From positions 28,085,589-28,149,588 of the forward strand of contig NW_027460291.1 in NCBI RefSeq assembly GCF_050947875.1: a stretch of 64,000 nucleotides of DNA, written 5' to 3'. The position numbers and the translations under genes are program-made. The stretch comes from Dermacentor variabilis (lineage: Eukaryota > Arthropoda > Arachnida > Ixodida > Ixodidae). The notes under the pieces were generated by a model. It saw only the letters and a program-made list of their open reading frames with translations. It was not told the origin of the DNA and searched no databases. This document shows positions 11,540 to 22,489 of this stretch, piece by piece (the stretch's first letter is position 1; each line of letters starts with the position of its first letter).

Positions 11540-12245
11540 AGTGCACATCTGAGAAATTTGAGGAACAAGCTGCAGATGCTTTCCCCGACCACCTCACAGT
11601 GACTGACCGTCACCTGAGTTGTACGCACCTTAATGACCACTTGCCAAGGAAGGAATGGAAAGCCTCTATATACGATGGCAGAACCTGTTGCTGCTCTCGA
11701 GCATGTCAACACTTAAAGTGCACATGGCAAAGATGGAGTCATTTTTCAGATGTTGAGGAATCTTGCCGAAACAAGGAAGCAAGCACTATTGCTTGTAATC
11801 AATGAAATCTGGAATATTGGGATTCCCCACAGAGTGGAAACACTTGGTCATGATGCCACTACCGAAACCAGCAAGAAACCTGACACCATAGACAAACTTT
11901 GATCAGTCTCACTCACATTCACAGTGTGCATATTGACTGAAGTAATGTGTCTCGCGAGGCTGAACCAGCATCTGGGAAAGACAAGACGATTTCCACCTGT
12001 GCCAGATTGGTTTCTGACCTAAGGTTGACATGTGCCACAATAGCCTCTTTCTGCATCAAACCATCGCCAATGCCAGCCGCTTCGGAGGAAAGATATATGG
12101 GTTCTTAGTCACAGTCCAACCAAGAAGGATGTTGAGCACAGTCTGCAACGAGGAGGTACTGGTGGCCTTTCGTGAAGCCTGCCCAGGCATTAGTGTTGCT
12201 AAAGCCTCTTATGCAACCAAATGTTTGAATATGAAGTTACAGTAA
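11540..12245 (+). pseudogene. Decayed non-LTR retrotransposon reverse transcriptase fragment
   Basis: Three frames have to be combined to follow one RT. 11690-11810 gives ALEHVNT, a stop, SAHGKDGVIFQMLRNL and ALLLVINEIWN. 11815-12010 gives PTEWKHLVMMPLPKP, then KKPDTIDKL, a stop, SVSLTFTVC and ARLNQHLGKT. 12030-12245 gives MCHNSLFLHQTIANAS, GGKIYGFLVTV and VAFREACPG. These correspond to the fingers/palm start of LINE RTs (PK.G..P.....RPISL..., then the region before and at the first catalytic aspartate, which is lost here). Multiple frameshifts and stops mark an old copy. The segment 11000-11540 may hold the preceding endonuclease/linker, but the similarity is weak. Lineage not assigned. Confidence 0.7.
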
Positions 12246-12496
12246 ACAGCCAAAGACCTTTACCAACTGCGCAGGTGGAAATGCAGGTAAAACCCGGACC
12301 AGCACACTTGGTTGCAGGAATGATTCGCTGATGAGGTAAGAAGGTGACTTAACAGTTGGTGATAAGGTACACCGAATGCAAGTACACGCAGTATGTATAC
12401 ATACTGTTAGGCTCATACAGGTTAGTTTTCTCCAAAGCAATATCAAAAGCTCAATTTTTTTAGGATGCCACTCATGTGCTTTGGGTAAGTGTCGAC

Positions 12497-12664
12497 ATCA
12501 TCATCATCAGTCTAGTTACGCCCACTGCAGCGCAAAGGCCTCTCCCATACTTCTCCAACTACCCCGGTCATGTACTAATTGTAGCCATGTTGTCCCTGCA
12601 AATTTTTTAATCTCATCTGCTCACCTAACTTTCTGCTGCCCTCTGCTACGCTTCCCTTCCTAGC
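12497..12664 (-). mobile_element. 5'-truncated LINE 3' end, 168 bp
   Basis: On the minus strand it encodes the last residues of a LINE RT: after GCAGAAAGTTAGGTGAGC come EIKKFAG-like and W.S.GEAFA-like residues. It ends in a (GAT)n-type tail, seen on the plus strand as CATCATCATCATC at 12497-12509. It is flanked by AGTGTCGAC (12488-12496) and AGTGTGGAC (12665-12673), an 8/9 match consistent with a target duplication. This 3' stub is a familiar high-copy repeat type in tick sequences. Confidence 0.75.
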
Positions 12665-13049
12665 AGTGTGGACAGGGTTATATAAAGCGGCATAGGCAAA
12701 AGGATACAGCTGTTAAGCGTAATATTTTTTTCTGGGCTAAATTCTTGCTCCTTGAACTCATTCGAGATCAATAACTGTAGCACCAAAGTAGTGGAACACT
12801 ACCGAACAAAGGCATGTAGCGTGCACATCTGAATTCTTCTTATGCCAGTCTTCTTTTTTACACCAATAGCTGCTATGGGCCAACTCCCCTGGTTCTGATG
12901 TCTACTGGTGTTGTCACTCTAATTCCCAAATTTATTGCTAGAATATTGCAGATAAAGTTCTCATTGTGATGCGTGGATTCAAACAAATGATCAAAAGATT
13001 GGCAGTCCACAATTCTACATTTCAGCCACTTTGCTGAAGGTACAGTCGT

Positions 13050-13292
13050 AATAATAATAATAATATTTGGGGTTTTACGTGCCAAAACCACTTTCTGATT
13101 ATGAGGCACGCCGTAGTGGAGGACTCCGGAAATTTCGACCACCTGGGGTTCTTTAACGTGCACCTAAATCTAAGCACACGGGTGCTTTCGCATTTCGCCC
13201 CCATCGAAATGCGGCCGCCGTGGCCGGGATTCGATCCCGCGACCTCGTGCTCAGCAGCCCAACACCATAGCCACTGAGCAACCACGGCGGGT
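13050..13292 (-). mobile_element. Full-length tRNA-derived SINE (Ruka-like)
   Basis: The minus strand starts CCCGCCGTGGTTGCTCAGTG, which contains an RNA polymerase III A-box-like TGGTTGCTCAGTGG, followed about 35 bases later by a B-box-like GGGATCGAATCCC. A tRNA-unrelated body follows, ending in a (TTA)n/(ATT)n tail at 13050-13064. Perfect 13-bp direct repeats AAGGTACAGTCGT flank it at 13037-13049 and 13293-13305. The head is too diverged from a cloverleaf to be a working tRNA. It resembles the Ruka SINE described from ticks; the family name is from memory of the architecture, not from a search. Confidence 0.92.
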
Positions 13293-13305
13293 AAGGTACA
13301 GTCGT

Positions 13306-14918
13306 GGCGAATACTGATCCTCGAGAGTGCGATCTAGCCAACAGGTGCCATGATTGGCTAACACCTGTTCAATGTCTGCGTACTGTATATAGAGCTGGCG
13401 TCCACACCTTCAAGTTCTTACTCATCACTTTCTCCACTTGTGAAGGCAGTCCTGTTAAATTTTCTGATTACATGTAATGGCAGTGACTCGGTGCATCTGC
13501 TTCATTATTCTTCTAGTGCTTGGCTTCTCGGATTTACTGGATGGGGCTGGTTGATGGGGCATAGCGCGAGACCTAGCAATGGGTAACTCAAATATAGGTT
13601 TGAGAAAACCAAATGAATTCAGCAGTAAGAAGCTAAAGGGTTGTTTTGGTGGAGACCAGTGACCAAGTCTGGATGTGAAAGAGGAGGAAGAAAACTTGTC
13701 TTTCCACTTCAACACTGGGAGGCACAACTCCCACAAATAAATACGACTTGTACTTATTTTACTTCTTTAAAGGAGATACCTGACTTGCACTGGCAAGTGT
13801 TCACTTCAACCAACACCGAATGAAGCAAGCTTCCCGCGCATATTTCACCATCTATTGCATCACTTTCACAGTATGAGTGAAACTCCAATTTTCGTTATGC
13901 CGCAAATTGCCCAATCTTGTGTTTTGCAGTAGGATGTTAGCAGTGCTATTAAGGCACTTAAATATTCGTGAATAGTAGTAGAGAAAAAAAAGTAAGAAAA
14001 CAGCGGCTTTTTGTGCATCGACTATGCATGCACCTGGTGCTCTCATGCCCATTTTTTCCGCTATCTGCTAACCCATTCTAAACAAGAAAAGCTCATACAC
14101 AATTATTGTGCAGAGTCAGACAACTAAACCAGTATCCTTGGTAAGCAAGGTTTATTCATTTGGTGACATTTTCTGTGGCCCTGCTATTGGCTTTCTTTTC
14201 ATCCTTTTCAGCTGTGCAGATTCATTAAGAAGTGACAAGACAGTTTGACAATTTTAATCATTGAAAGACTTAGCGAAACCTTTTTTGGGTTGTTTTTTCT
14301 TGCTTTCAGACTCTGCACATTTCCTTTTAAGGCATGCTTTAAGTGTTTCTTTTTTTTATGGAGAGGGCATGTTAACATCTTTTACACCATGTCAATTATG
14401 TGGTGCCATAGTGTGTTCTTGGATGGAGTCTTGCCCTTTCATTCAGTACAGTATAATGTTGTTTTTTGTGTCGTAGGCCGTTTTACATTTGAGTATGAGT
14501 GTAGCATTTCGCTAAGTTTTGCCTCTGTCACCCAAGTTTGCAAGTTTGCTACCCACTGATGTTGACATGTGACACACATGTGACTTTTCTTCAATAAAAG
14601 GAAGTCTGTCACTTATCCTGTGCACTGGTTGTCTTTATGAATTACAATTTGTTGCCTATATTAGTTCTTTTGTTTTATCTCAGATTAGGAAAGGCTATCA
14701 CAGTTAACATCATTTAACCATATTGCACACAATGTGGACGATATGTACTTGCAATATATGGCCGCCATAAATATAAGTTATAATTCAAGAATAGTGCCTT
14801 TGCATGTTGGGGCAGCCATGAATTGTAGCTATAAGTTACCAGCACTGCAAGCAGCACTGTTTGTGCAGAATATAGTTCAACTCTGCTACTTTCAAACATC
14901 ATTGTTTTTATCAGCATT
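13306..14918. other. Intergenic DNA, no gene seen
   Basis: AT-rich sequence with only short unsupported frames. CAATAAAAGG near 14592 could be an orphan polyadenylation signal. No domain, RNA gene or element boundary recognised. Confidence 0.5.
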
Positions 14919-15410
14919 TGTATAGCTCCAGTTCCTGTGAAGAACACGCATCTGGTGGAAGAGTGGCTTGCACCTGCAGTTGGGCCCAATGAATAGCCAA
15001 ATTTTTGCCCGTTTTCATGTTATTAGCATATTAGTTGAGGCAGTCGTTCTTATAGTAGCCTGTTTGCCCAGTGTAGAAGCCACTGCAGGTGTCAGGATCT
15101 TGTACACATCTACGGCTTTGCAGGGGACACAGCACCTGGCATAGTTTGTCACAGGCCATGTCTTTGGGGCAAGTTGGGTTTACTCACTTGCAAAGAGAGA
15201 ACCAAGCTTGTTGGATATGAATTAAACCGCCTGTACACTCGGTGGCCTTCTTCATTTTGTGTGACATATATGGTTATAGCTACCCTTGCTTTATGCACTT
15301 CTTGTCCGGCAGCAGTCTTGCTTTTGAAACACTCAGGATAGCTTTCAGCAAGCTGGACAGGAATAGCACTGAAAAACCAGCAGATGTTAATTGTCGCACT
15401 TGTCATGCGA
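14919..15410 (-). pseudogene. Penelope-like element 3' remnant (RT tail and GIY-YIG endonuclease)
   Basis: Reading the minus strand, 15290-15160 gives RVAITIYV ... YRRFNSYPTSLVLSL, which resembles the conserved RVAI-PYV...H...RF segment that precedes the nuclease in Penelope-like elements. 15130-14925 then gives (in another frame) VYKI, C-SGFYTGQTG and, after a stop, YANNMKTGKNLAIH. This matches the GIY-YIG layout VYKI...C..-FYIGQTG followed by a REH.NN.KTG-like stretch. There are at least one frameshift and one stop between and within the parts. Assignment rests on motif order alone. Confidence 0.65.
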
Positions 15411-15588
15411 AGCTTGATACAGCATGATGAGGACGGAAATAATGAGGGTGTTCCTCAAGGCCTAGCACATCATGAGTTTGGAGCAACGTGATGTATAGCA
15501 CTGTTCTGATCGCATACTATTTATTTAAAATACCTTACAGGCCCATTTGAGGGCATTGGGTAAGGGGGGACACAAAGTAAGTGTTTCG

Positions 15589-15697
15589 ACAGGAGTAAAC
15601 AATATAAACGTCAATACAGGCTTTCACAAGATAAGTAAAGCAGTACAGGAGTAGACAATATAAATATCCATACATGCATTCACAAGATAAGTAAAGC
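15589..15697 (-). repeat. 56-bp tandem duplication in the LINE A 3' UTR
   Basis: ACAGGAGTAAACAATATAAA ... AGATAAGTAAAGC at 15589-15641 is repeated with a few changes at 15645-15697. It lies between the coding stop and the tail. Confidence 0.85.
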
Positions 15698-15836
15698 GAA
15701 GTTCAATAAATGTTTGTCTAGGCTAAGCTTTAGAGAGCGTAAACACAGTAATATACTCATGCTCACAAAAATATAAAAATACAAGTGTGAGAAACAGGGA
15801 GGGAAAGCAGCTCAATAACATCCTTATACAATGTTT

Positions 15837-18800
15837 CTACAGGAAACTAGGCAATTCTTCGCGAAAAGCGTCACGATCTGTTATGCTCGCAATGTTATCA
15901 GGGAGACTGTTCCATACGGTTATGACACGTGGCAGCGCTGATGCGTTAAATGACAGTGTATTGCCGAATATGCGCATGAAACTATGGCTACTGTTAAGGC
16001 GACGTGACGTGCGCGCTGGTACTTCAAGCGGCAACACATGAGGTCGATTACCATGGACGTATCTATGGAAAAGGCAAAGAAGACTTATCGTGCGACGAGT
16101 TTCAAGTGGCTGGAGCGAAATATCTGCTTTGATCTTGGTCACGCTGCAAGTTCTGTCGTAGTTACTTGTGATGAAGCGCGATGCCCTGTTCTGAATTTTT
16201 TCTAGCATATCCACTAAATAATTTTGATGTGGTGACCATCCTGATGACGCAAATTCTAACTGAGGGCGAACAAAAGTCTGATATGCTAATTTACTAACTG
16301 TAGCAGGGGATTTACGCAAGTTCCGTCGAAGATAACCCAGAGTTTTCGAAGCTTTTGCGCAGATAGCTGTTATGTGTGTACTGCAGGAAAGATGAGTTGT
16401 GAGTTCAATGCCAAGGTACTTGTAGGACAATGTCGGAGGTACGGCGGTGCTATTTAGGACGTAGGAAAAGTGAGGGTTTGAATGTTTTCGCGAGAAGGAC
16501 ATAACTTTACATTTGTCTGAGTTCAGGGTCATCTGCCACGTACTGCACCAGAAACTGACTAGGTTAAGGTCGTTCTGCAATACTAAATGGTCATCAGATG
16601 TTTTTATTGTACGGTATAAAATGCAATCGTCGGCGAAAAGCCTTATCTGCGATGATATGTTTTGTGGAAGGTCATTAATGAAAATTAAGAAAAGAAGAGG
16701 ACCAAGGGCACTGCCTTGCGGTACGCCAGATGTAACATCAGAAGTAAGCGATGAGTGGTTATTAACAACAGTGAACTGTTGCCGCAAGGAGAGAAAGTTT
16801 CGGAGCCAAGATGAAGTTAATGAATCCAGCCGGAGCGCGGATATTTTTGAGATGAGGCGACAATAAGCGACACGATCAAATGCTTTGGAAAAATCTAAGA
16901 ATACACAGTCAGTCTGCTGTTTGTTATTCATGTTGGAATGTAATTCTGTTGTAAATTCAAGCAACTGAGTTTCACAAGATAAGCCTTTTCTGAATCCATG
17001 CTGGTTAAAATAAAAAAAGTCATTTGATTCTAAATGGCGGTAGATATGCGATGCTATGATATGTTCCAGTAGTTTACAGCAGATGCATGTTAATGAGATG
17101 GGACGGTAATTTCGTGGAGAGTACTTGTTATCCCCCTTGAATACAGGGATAACCTTTGCGATTTTCCAGTCCAGGGGTAGTTCGCCAGATGCTAAGGATT
17201 TCCTAAAAATATGACACAAAATTTGGCTTGAAATTCTAACGGTATTTTTTAGTATTTTTGAGTTAATATTGTCTATACCGGAAGATGTGGATAATTTCAG
17301 ATTATTTATTAAAGACGAAATGCCATCTGCTGTAATATCTATTGGTTCCATAAGAGGTTATTCATAGTCGGGAACTATGGGAACAGTGGGACAGTCTTCC
17401 TGTGTAAAAACAGATGTGAAAAAATTGTTAAACGCTACTGGACAATCAGCGTCAGACAGAGGGCTTTCAGCATCATCATGTAGCACAATATTGCGGACAG
17501 TGTTAGCTGGTGATATGATTTGCCAGAATTTTCTGGGATTGTTGATTAAAAGAGATGGCAGGTAACGTGAGAAATATTTGTCTTTGGCTGCGCATAGTTC
17601 CTTGCAGTAAAATGTTAAAAAATCACTGTACGCTGCCCAAGATGAGGCTTGATTGTCCCTTCTGGCCGCCCGATACAGACGGTTCTTCTTGTTTCGTAGT
17701 GTTCGAAGGTGCTTTGTAAACCAAGGATTAGATCTGTCATTTGCTATAACGATTTTTGGCACGTAAGTTTCTACAAGAGCTGTTAATTTTTTCTTAAAAA
17801 GTTCCCAGTTGTCGTTTACCGATCTTGAATTAAAGAATGGCAGAAACACTTCACTAAGAAAAATAGACAATTCAGCATTAATATTTTTATAGTCGGCCCT
17901 ATTGTAATCTCTAATACTTTTAGTCTGAACGTGATAGAATGTTTGTGGAATATTAATGTCTAATTGAAAAATTTTGTGATCGCTCAAGCCATCAATGTAA
18001 GCAATAGGCCCGGTGGTATCAGGTGCGGAAGTTAATACTAAATCTAGGATGTTGGGACCACGGGTGTGTTGATCGACTGTCTGGGTTAGATTATAATCTA
18101 GGTTTAAGTTAATAAGTTCAGCAGAGGAGCGGCATGATGATGACAGATTTGGCCAATCAATAAGTGGAAAATTGAAGTCTCCCAGGAGATAAACAAGAGT
18201 CGTGGAACATTGTTGAGTAGCACGTGTTATGCTTTCACGCAGTACATCGAGAAACTAGTGGTCAGCGTCGGGCGGCCGATAACATGTGCCCACGAGGACG
18301 CGGGCAGAGGCTGTTGCGCACGCGACCCAAACTATTTCAGCTGGGGAATTGGTGTCAACGAGAAAGGACGAAATGCAGGTTTTTATAGCAATCAGGACAC
18401 CACCACCCCTCTTCCCACTACGGTCATGCCTGTAAATGTTGTATTTGTTACTGTTGGAAAGAAGTTCTTCATTAGTGATGTCTGTGTGCAACCAAGTCTC
18501 AGTTAAAGCTACGATATCGGGATCGCCATCTTCCAAATAAGCACTCAATGCATCGAGCTTGTTTAGTAGGCTGCAAATGTTCGTGTAAGATAACGACAGC
18601 GTTGACGTTAAGGAAGATTGCGATTTCTTAGCTATACCAGCAAATGTTGCCTTTTTTAGCTGCAGGATGGACGGCACAACTGTGTCGGTAGCGCGGTCAT
18701 AAACATAAGTGGTGTCATTAATACGAACCTTATCTATTGTAAGTTTGAAAGGCTGTTTTCTTGTTTCGGCAAAATAAATTAGTTTTTTCCTTGCTTGCCT

Positions 18801-19490
18801 TGTGGACAAAGAAAAATCTTCAAGTATGGAATACTCAGTACCTTTTAGCTTGTGCGCAAGTGCGAGGATATTCTGCTTGTCTTTAAAAAGGGCTAATCGT
18901 GCTATGATGGGCCGACGTTTCTCAGAAGAAAAACGCCCCAAACTATGCACGCGCTCAAACTGTGCGTTCAGCATAGTAAGGCCTAGCTGTTCAGAGCAAA
19001 ACTGTATTATTTTTTGTTCAGACGCAGCCCAGTTTTCGCCTTGCTCATCATCAATACCGAAAAACAGTACATTACATCGTCGCATTCTGTTTTCTGTATC
19101 ATCACATATTGAAGTGAGCGAGTGAAGTTGGTCACATAAACTGCGTAACTCGTTATTTGGCTTCGAGATTTGAACACTATCGAGAGATGCAACCGTGTTT
19201 TCGAGGGCATCTATCCTTCCAGCTAAGCAATCTGCTCTGGCATCTGTGGCTTCTTGCCGTTCCCTGACACCTTTAAGCTCATTTAGAATAGCTGACTGTC
19301 CCGCTTCAAGTCTGCGCACAGTCTCAAGAACGGAAGCAAGCGTTTGCGCGATGGCATTTGTGTCAGGGCCCGGGTTTTGTTCAACATCCCCAGAAAGTAA
19401 AATCAACAAGCTACCTGTGGAAGGACATACGCTCGACAAGAGTAATGACACCAGGCACAATTTATCAGAAAGCACTTCGGGGCACGACAC
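15837..19490 (-). pseudogene. LINE A polyprotein: 2A, coiled coil, ORF1-like, endonuclease, RT (two stops)
   Basis: One frame of 1218 codons is interrupted only by TAG 18255-18257 (codon 412) and TAA 17358-17360 (codon 711). Approximate residues: hydrophobic leader 10-33; 2A GDVEQNPGP 34-42; heptad-like coiled coil 50-135; ORF1/RRM-like RRCNVLFFGID from 137 to about 280. An APE-type endonuclease spans 300-500 (TETWLHTD, RSGKRGGGV, CYRPPD, then LLGDFNFP, ILDLVLTS and GLSDHKIF). RT is from 714, with LDFSKAFDR near 866, GVPQGSALGP and the FADD box at 952-955. No ATG opens this frame upstream of the 2A: an in-frame TGA lies about 30 codons upstream and the first near-cognate start is GTG at 19490. 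Start use is therefore unclear. Fusion of an ORF1-like domain to EN-RT is seen directly. Confidence 0.9.
19365..19391 (-). other. 2A ribosome-skipping motif GDVEQNPGP in LINE A
   Basis: Nine codons read GDVEQNPGP, which fits the D-(V/I)-E-x-N-P-G-P consensus of 2A peptides. These make the ribosome skip the Gly-Pro bond so that two products arise from one frame. The preceding residues LLILLS fit the hydrophobic/helical stretch common before 2A motifs. Here it would release a leader of about 41 residues from the rest of the LINE product. Activity is inferred from the motif. Confidence 0.85.
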
Positions 19491-19546
19491 CGCAATGAGG
19501 CAATAGTTATCAGTCTTAATTCATGAAGCGCCAGGGCAGTAACTGA

Positions 19547-19596
19547 CCTGTAAATACAGCAGCGGTAAGTGCCCCATTTCGGCGTAGGTGTCGTGC
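19547..19596 (-). promoter_or_regulatory. 5' UTR unit of LINE A, proximal copy (50 bp)
   Basis: It is identical over 50 bases to 19805-19854, 258 bp further out. In the sense direction it starts GCACGACACC and ends GTATTTACAGG, which looks like a 3' splice site. Such duplicated 5' units act as promoter monomers in some LINEs; that role is inferred. Confidence 0.75.
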
Positions 19597-19804
19597 CCAA
19601 AGCGAGCCGTGACCGGACGCTGCTTATATCCCCTCTCGTGCGCTGCGATGATAGCGGTACAAGATCCAGGTTGCCAGCCCATTCCATGGAAGCGCTCCGA
19701 GTCTAGCGGGTTGAATGGGGATCCAGGCGGCGATGCGAGTAGAGCACTTGAAGGCGGGAGCCAGCACCCAGTGGATGAAGCACGGACGCCACATAAAATG
19801 GCAG

Positions 19805-19854
19805 CCTGTAAATACAGCAGCGGTAAGTGCCCCATTTCGGCGTAGGTGTCGTGC
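19805..19854 (-). promoter_or_regulatory. 5' UTR unit of LINE A, distal copy (50 bp)
   Basis: Exact 50/50 match to 19547-19596. The sequence between the copies is unique in the window. Confidence 0.75.
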
Positions 19855-19905
19855 TCCTATAGGTTCAGCAGGTGTGGCCATGGTTGAAGTGCAATGCAAG
19901 ATCAA

Positions 19906-21640
19906 GAAAACATATCTATGAGCAGCACACTGGTAAAGGAGACGCTGGGAAAACTAGTGGGCAGCCTGTTGAACATCTAATTGACCAAGTTGCTGGCTTC
20001 ATCAGGCAAACTGTGATAAAGAGAAGGAAGTCATCAACACACCAGAAGGTTTTTGCATATAGACACTGTGCTAAGGTTCTCAGGCACATCTCTTGTAACA
20101 TGCCAGCAAATCTTAGTGCGCAGGCTATGCATGACCAACTACATATGCCTTCTATTTGGACAAAGAACTGCTCATTGTAACTGATGAAGACGGAGTGGAC
20201 AAAAAAAAACGGCAGCTCCACTAATCTGGTTTCACTGGTATCAGCAGTGCTTTGTAAGTATGCATCGCCATACTCCCCACTGCCTTCTTGGTTGACATCA
20301 GCAAGGACCGGCTTGAGGCAAGGGGTAATAGACATCTTTACAAGCTAAAAATGCATGCATGCATGGAGTGCACATTGTGTCCAAAATGTGGGCACTTCAC
20401 AGGGGCACTGGAGAAGAAACAGATTATTGACAGCGGGCAAAGGCAAGCTTATCTGCTACTAAAACACCCAACACTGTTGCTATGTGACACCTCTGAAACA
20501 ATCCTTCTCAAAGAAGAAATCCTTGTGCATCCATAAAGAGGGCGGATAGGCAAAGCCCCTTCAGCAATGCTGCCAGCTTCAAAAGGCCCACTTGGCACAT
20601 CCTGAATGTTTCCTTCTTAGACTTTGCTGGGTGCAACCATTCTACTGTCCAAAAGTTGTCATTGAGAGCACTGTTGGTTTGGTGGCAATACAATTCAGAA
20701 GCGATTGCAACAAACCTCCCTTCCGAGTTGGTCTGGAGTGGTGCTCACGAAGCGACACCATGAGACAAGGTGACCGGATGCCTCCAAGCCTTTGTTCGTT
20801 TATCACACTGTTCTGTTAGTAACAACCATCAGATCTGAAACCAACAAGCTCAAGTTCAGCACTTGTGTGGTTACTGTGGAGGATCCATAATAAAAAGCAC
20901 AAAACAGAAAACTGAAGGGAAAGGATAAGGCACCATTTAACACCTAGTATTGCTGCAGCCCACCCCCTTTTATTTTGTCTGGTCATGCTACGTTTTTTTC
21001 GATAGATAGGCATGAACTTATCCTGTGCACAGCTTACTGCAGAGAGCATAGGTGATGTTCCCAATCGGTGTCCGATTTTTATATACACTATGTGCTGGCT
21101 CAAAGAGGCTCGAAACACTGCAATGGAAGCTTCTAGTAGAAAAGGTGCCTGGAAGAAAAGCTGTGCTGCAACCATCTTGGCAACATCTTGTCCCCTTAAT
21201 AAAAATTGTGCTTCCGTACAAACTTCAGCCCTCCACTTTAGAGTAAAGTACCAGTGCACTTATGAACAACAAATCAATTCTCAAAGAGCACGTGCAGTCC
21301 AGCCAGAAGCATAGGCGTGAATCCGCATTGTGCTCCTGCATGAAGGTGAATAATGCGTTACAAAATGGCGAATGTGCCTTATTAAGCTTCCCTGCAATAT
21401 GAATTTGTAATGTACAAAGAAGCTTACCAAGAGCACAGATGCACTTGCAAATTATATCACAGTTGAAAATAATGAGCAAAGCTATGTGCCCTTTCCAGTC
21501 TTAGTATGCTTTACTGCACGATGCTTATTTCCACCCCTGTATTGCGGTGTAGCAAGCTACGAAAGAAACGTCGCATAATTGAGCTTTTGAAGATTACCTT
21601 TTTTGCAATACACCTATGTTCTGCGGTGAAGCCTAAGCAA
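19906..21640. other. Intergenic DNA, no gene supported
   Basis: Two plus-strand frames of 82-102 codons (19872-20180; 20288-20536, containing the cluster CMECTLCPKCGHF) look slightly protein-like. They lack any family I recognise and are not continuous with each other. They could be a decayed element or gene. 20540-21640 shows nothing definite. Confidence 0.4.
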
Positions 21641-21644
21641 TGTA

Positions 21645-21820
21645 CTGCGGTGAAGCATACTAAAAGTGGAAAGGGGCCACTGTCACTGGACATATAAAGA
21701 GTTCTTTAATTATACCCTATGATTATACACTCGCGCAACCGCCGCCTCTCAGGTCGCCTGAGTGGACATACTATGCTGGGTGATAGCGGCCCCCTCCCAC
21801 TTTTAGTATACTTTACCGCG
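21645..21820. mobile_element. 176-bp MITE with ~40-bp inverted repeats and TA duplication
   Basis: The left end CTGCGGTGAAGCATACTAAA and onward through GTGGAAAGGGGCCACTGTCA pairs with the complement of the right end (CGCGGTAAAGTATACTAAAA and onward through GTGGGAGGGGGCCGCTATCA). TA flanks both ends (21643-21644, 21821-21822), as for Tc1/mariner-type MITEs. Related TGCGGTGAAG words occur just outside (21620, 21830), hinting at nested or older copies. Confidence 0.8.
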
Positions 21821-22339
21821 TATCTAAAATGTATTGCGGCGAAGAACCAGTACATTTGTATTGAGTGAATAAACAAATGGTTTTTACTACAGTACAGAAA
21901 TAAACGCGCTCCATGCATCAGTCTACCACACGGAAGAGCGTCGCTACAAAAGGTAGCTGATTCACACAGGCTGTGTAGCCCACTTATCAGTCGTAAAGGC
22001 TATTATGGGTAATTCAAAATTTCACACACACAGAAATATGTTATGTGTTTACGTTCGTACTCATTGCGTAAAAAGGCTTCCAGAACTTCTACAATAAGAA
22101 GTAATTTACAACACACAAGCGCAAACAACAGAGACATATGCCTTGTTTTCAACTCGGTCGTCATGCAAATGACATATAGCGCGGAAAAACGTGAACATGC
22201 TGTGTGTTAGCATCGTAAACTTCATACTAGGCGAGGAGCACACCACAATCCCGCGACAGCCGCTAATGAGACCAAAACGGGAGCACATATCTGTGAACGT
22301 GCAAATGGAGACCCTAAGTCACTCTGCTCCTCCACCCCT

Positions 22340-22353
22340 CCCCCCCCCCCCCC
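22340..22353. repeat. C14 homopolymer
   Basis: Run of 14 cytosines, read directly; its length is prone to sequencing error. Confidence 0.9.
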
Positions 22354-22489
22354 GCTGCACGGCTGAACCACTCGTTTCAAGCACAGCACACCTAACACAC
22401 ATTCAGCACTGAACAGTGGGCGGTCGACGCAGTCGCATTTACATGACTTGTAGCGTGCAGCACATCCCTCGATGTCCGTTAAGCAAAGT

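Larger units (their letters stand above)
15519..19854 (-). mobile_element. LINE A: CR1/L2-like non-LTR retrotransposon with 2A motif
   Basis: The minus-strand order is a duplicated 5' UTR unit (19854-19547), one long coding frame (19490-15837) and a 3' UTR with a 56-bp tandem duplication. The 3' end has a GGGC...GCCC-like inverted motif and a TAAATAAATAG tail near 15519. The true 5' end may lie beyond 19854. With only two stops over 3.65 kb and no frameshift, it is the best-preserved LINE in the window. No target duplication was identified. Confidence 0.9.

Noticed and set aside
13220..13292. tRNA gene on the minus strand
   Set aside because: A and B boxes are present, but no good cloverleaf or 3' end follows; the SINE body and a 13-bp target duplication show it is a SINE head.
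14245..14559. 104-codon plus frame rich in F and C
   Set aside because: It is low-complexity, T-rich DNA with no domain and overlapping alternatives in a second frame.
19365..19391. 2A motif as evidence of an integrated picorna-like virus
   Set aside because: The flanking frame is a LINE (ORF1-like domain, APE endonuclease, RT), and two related LINEs carry the motif in the same place.
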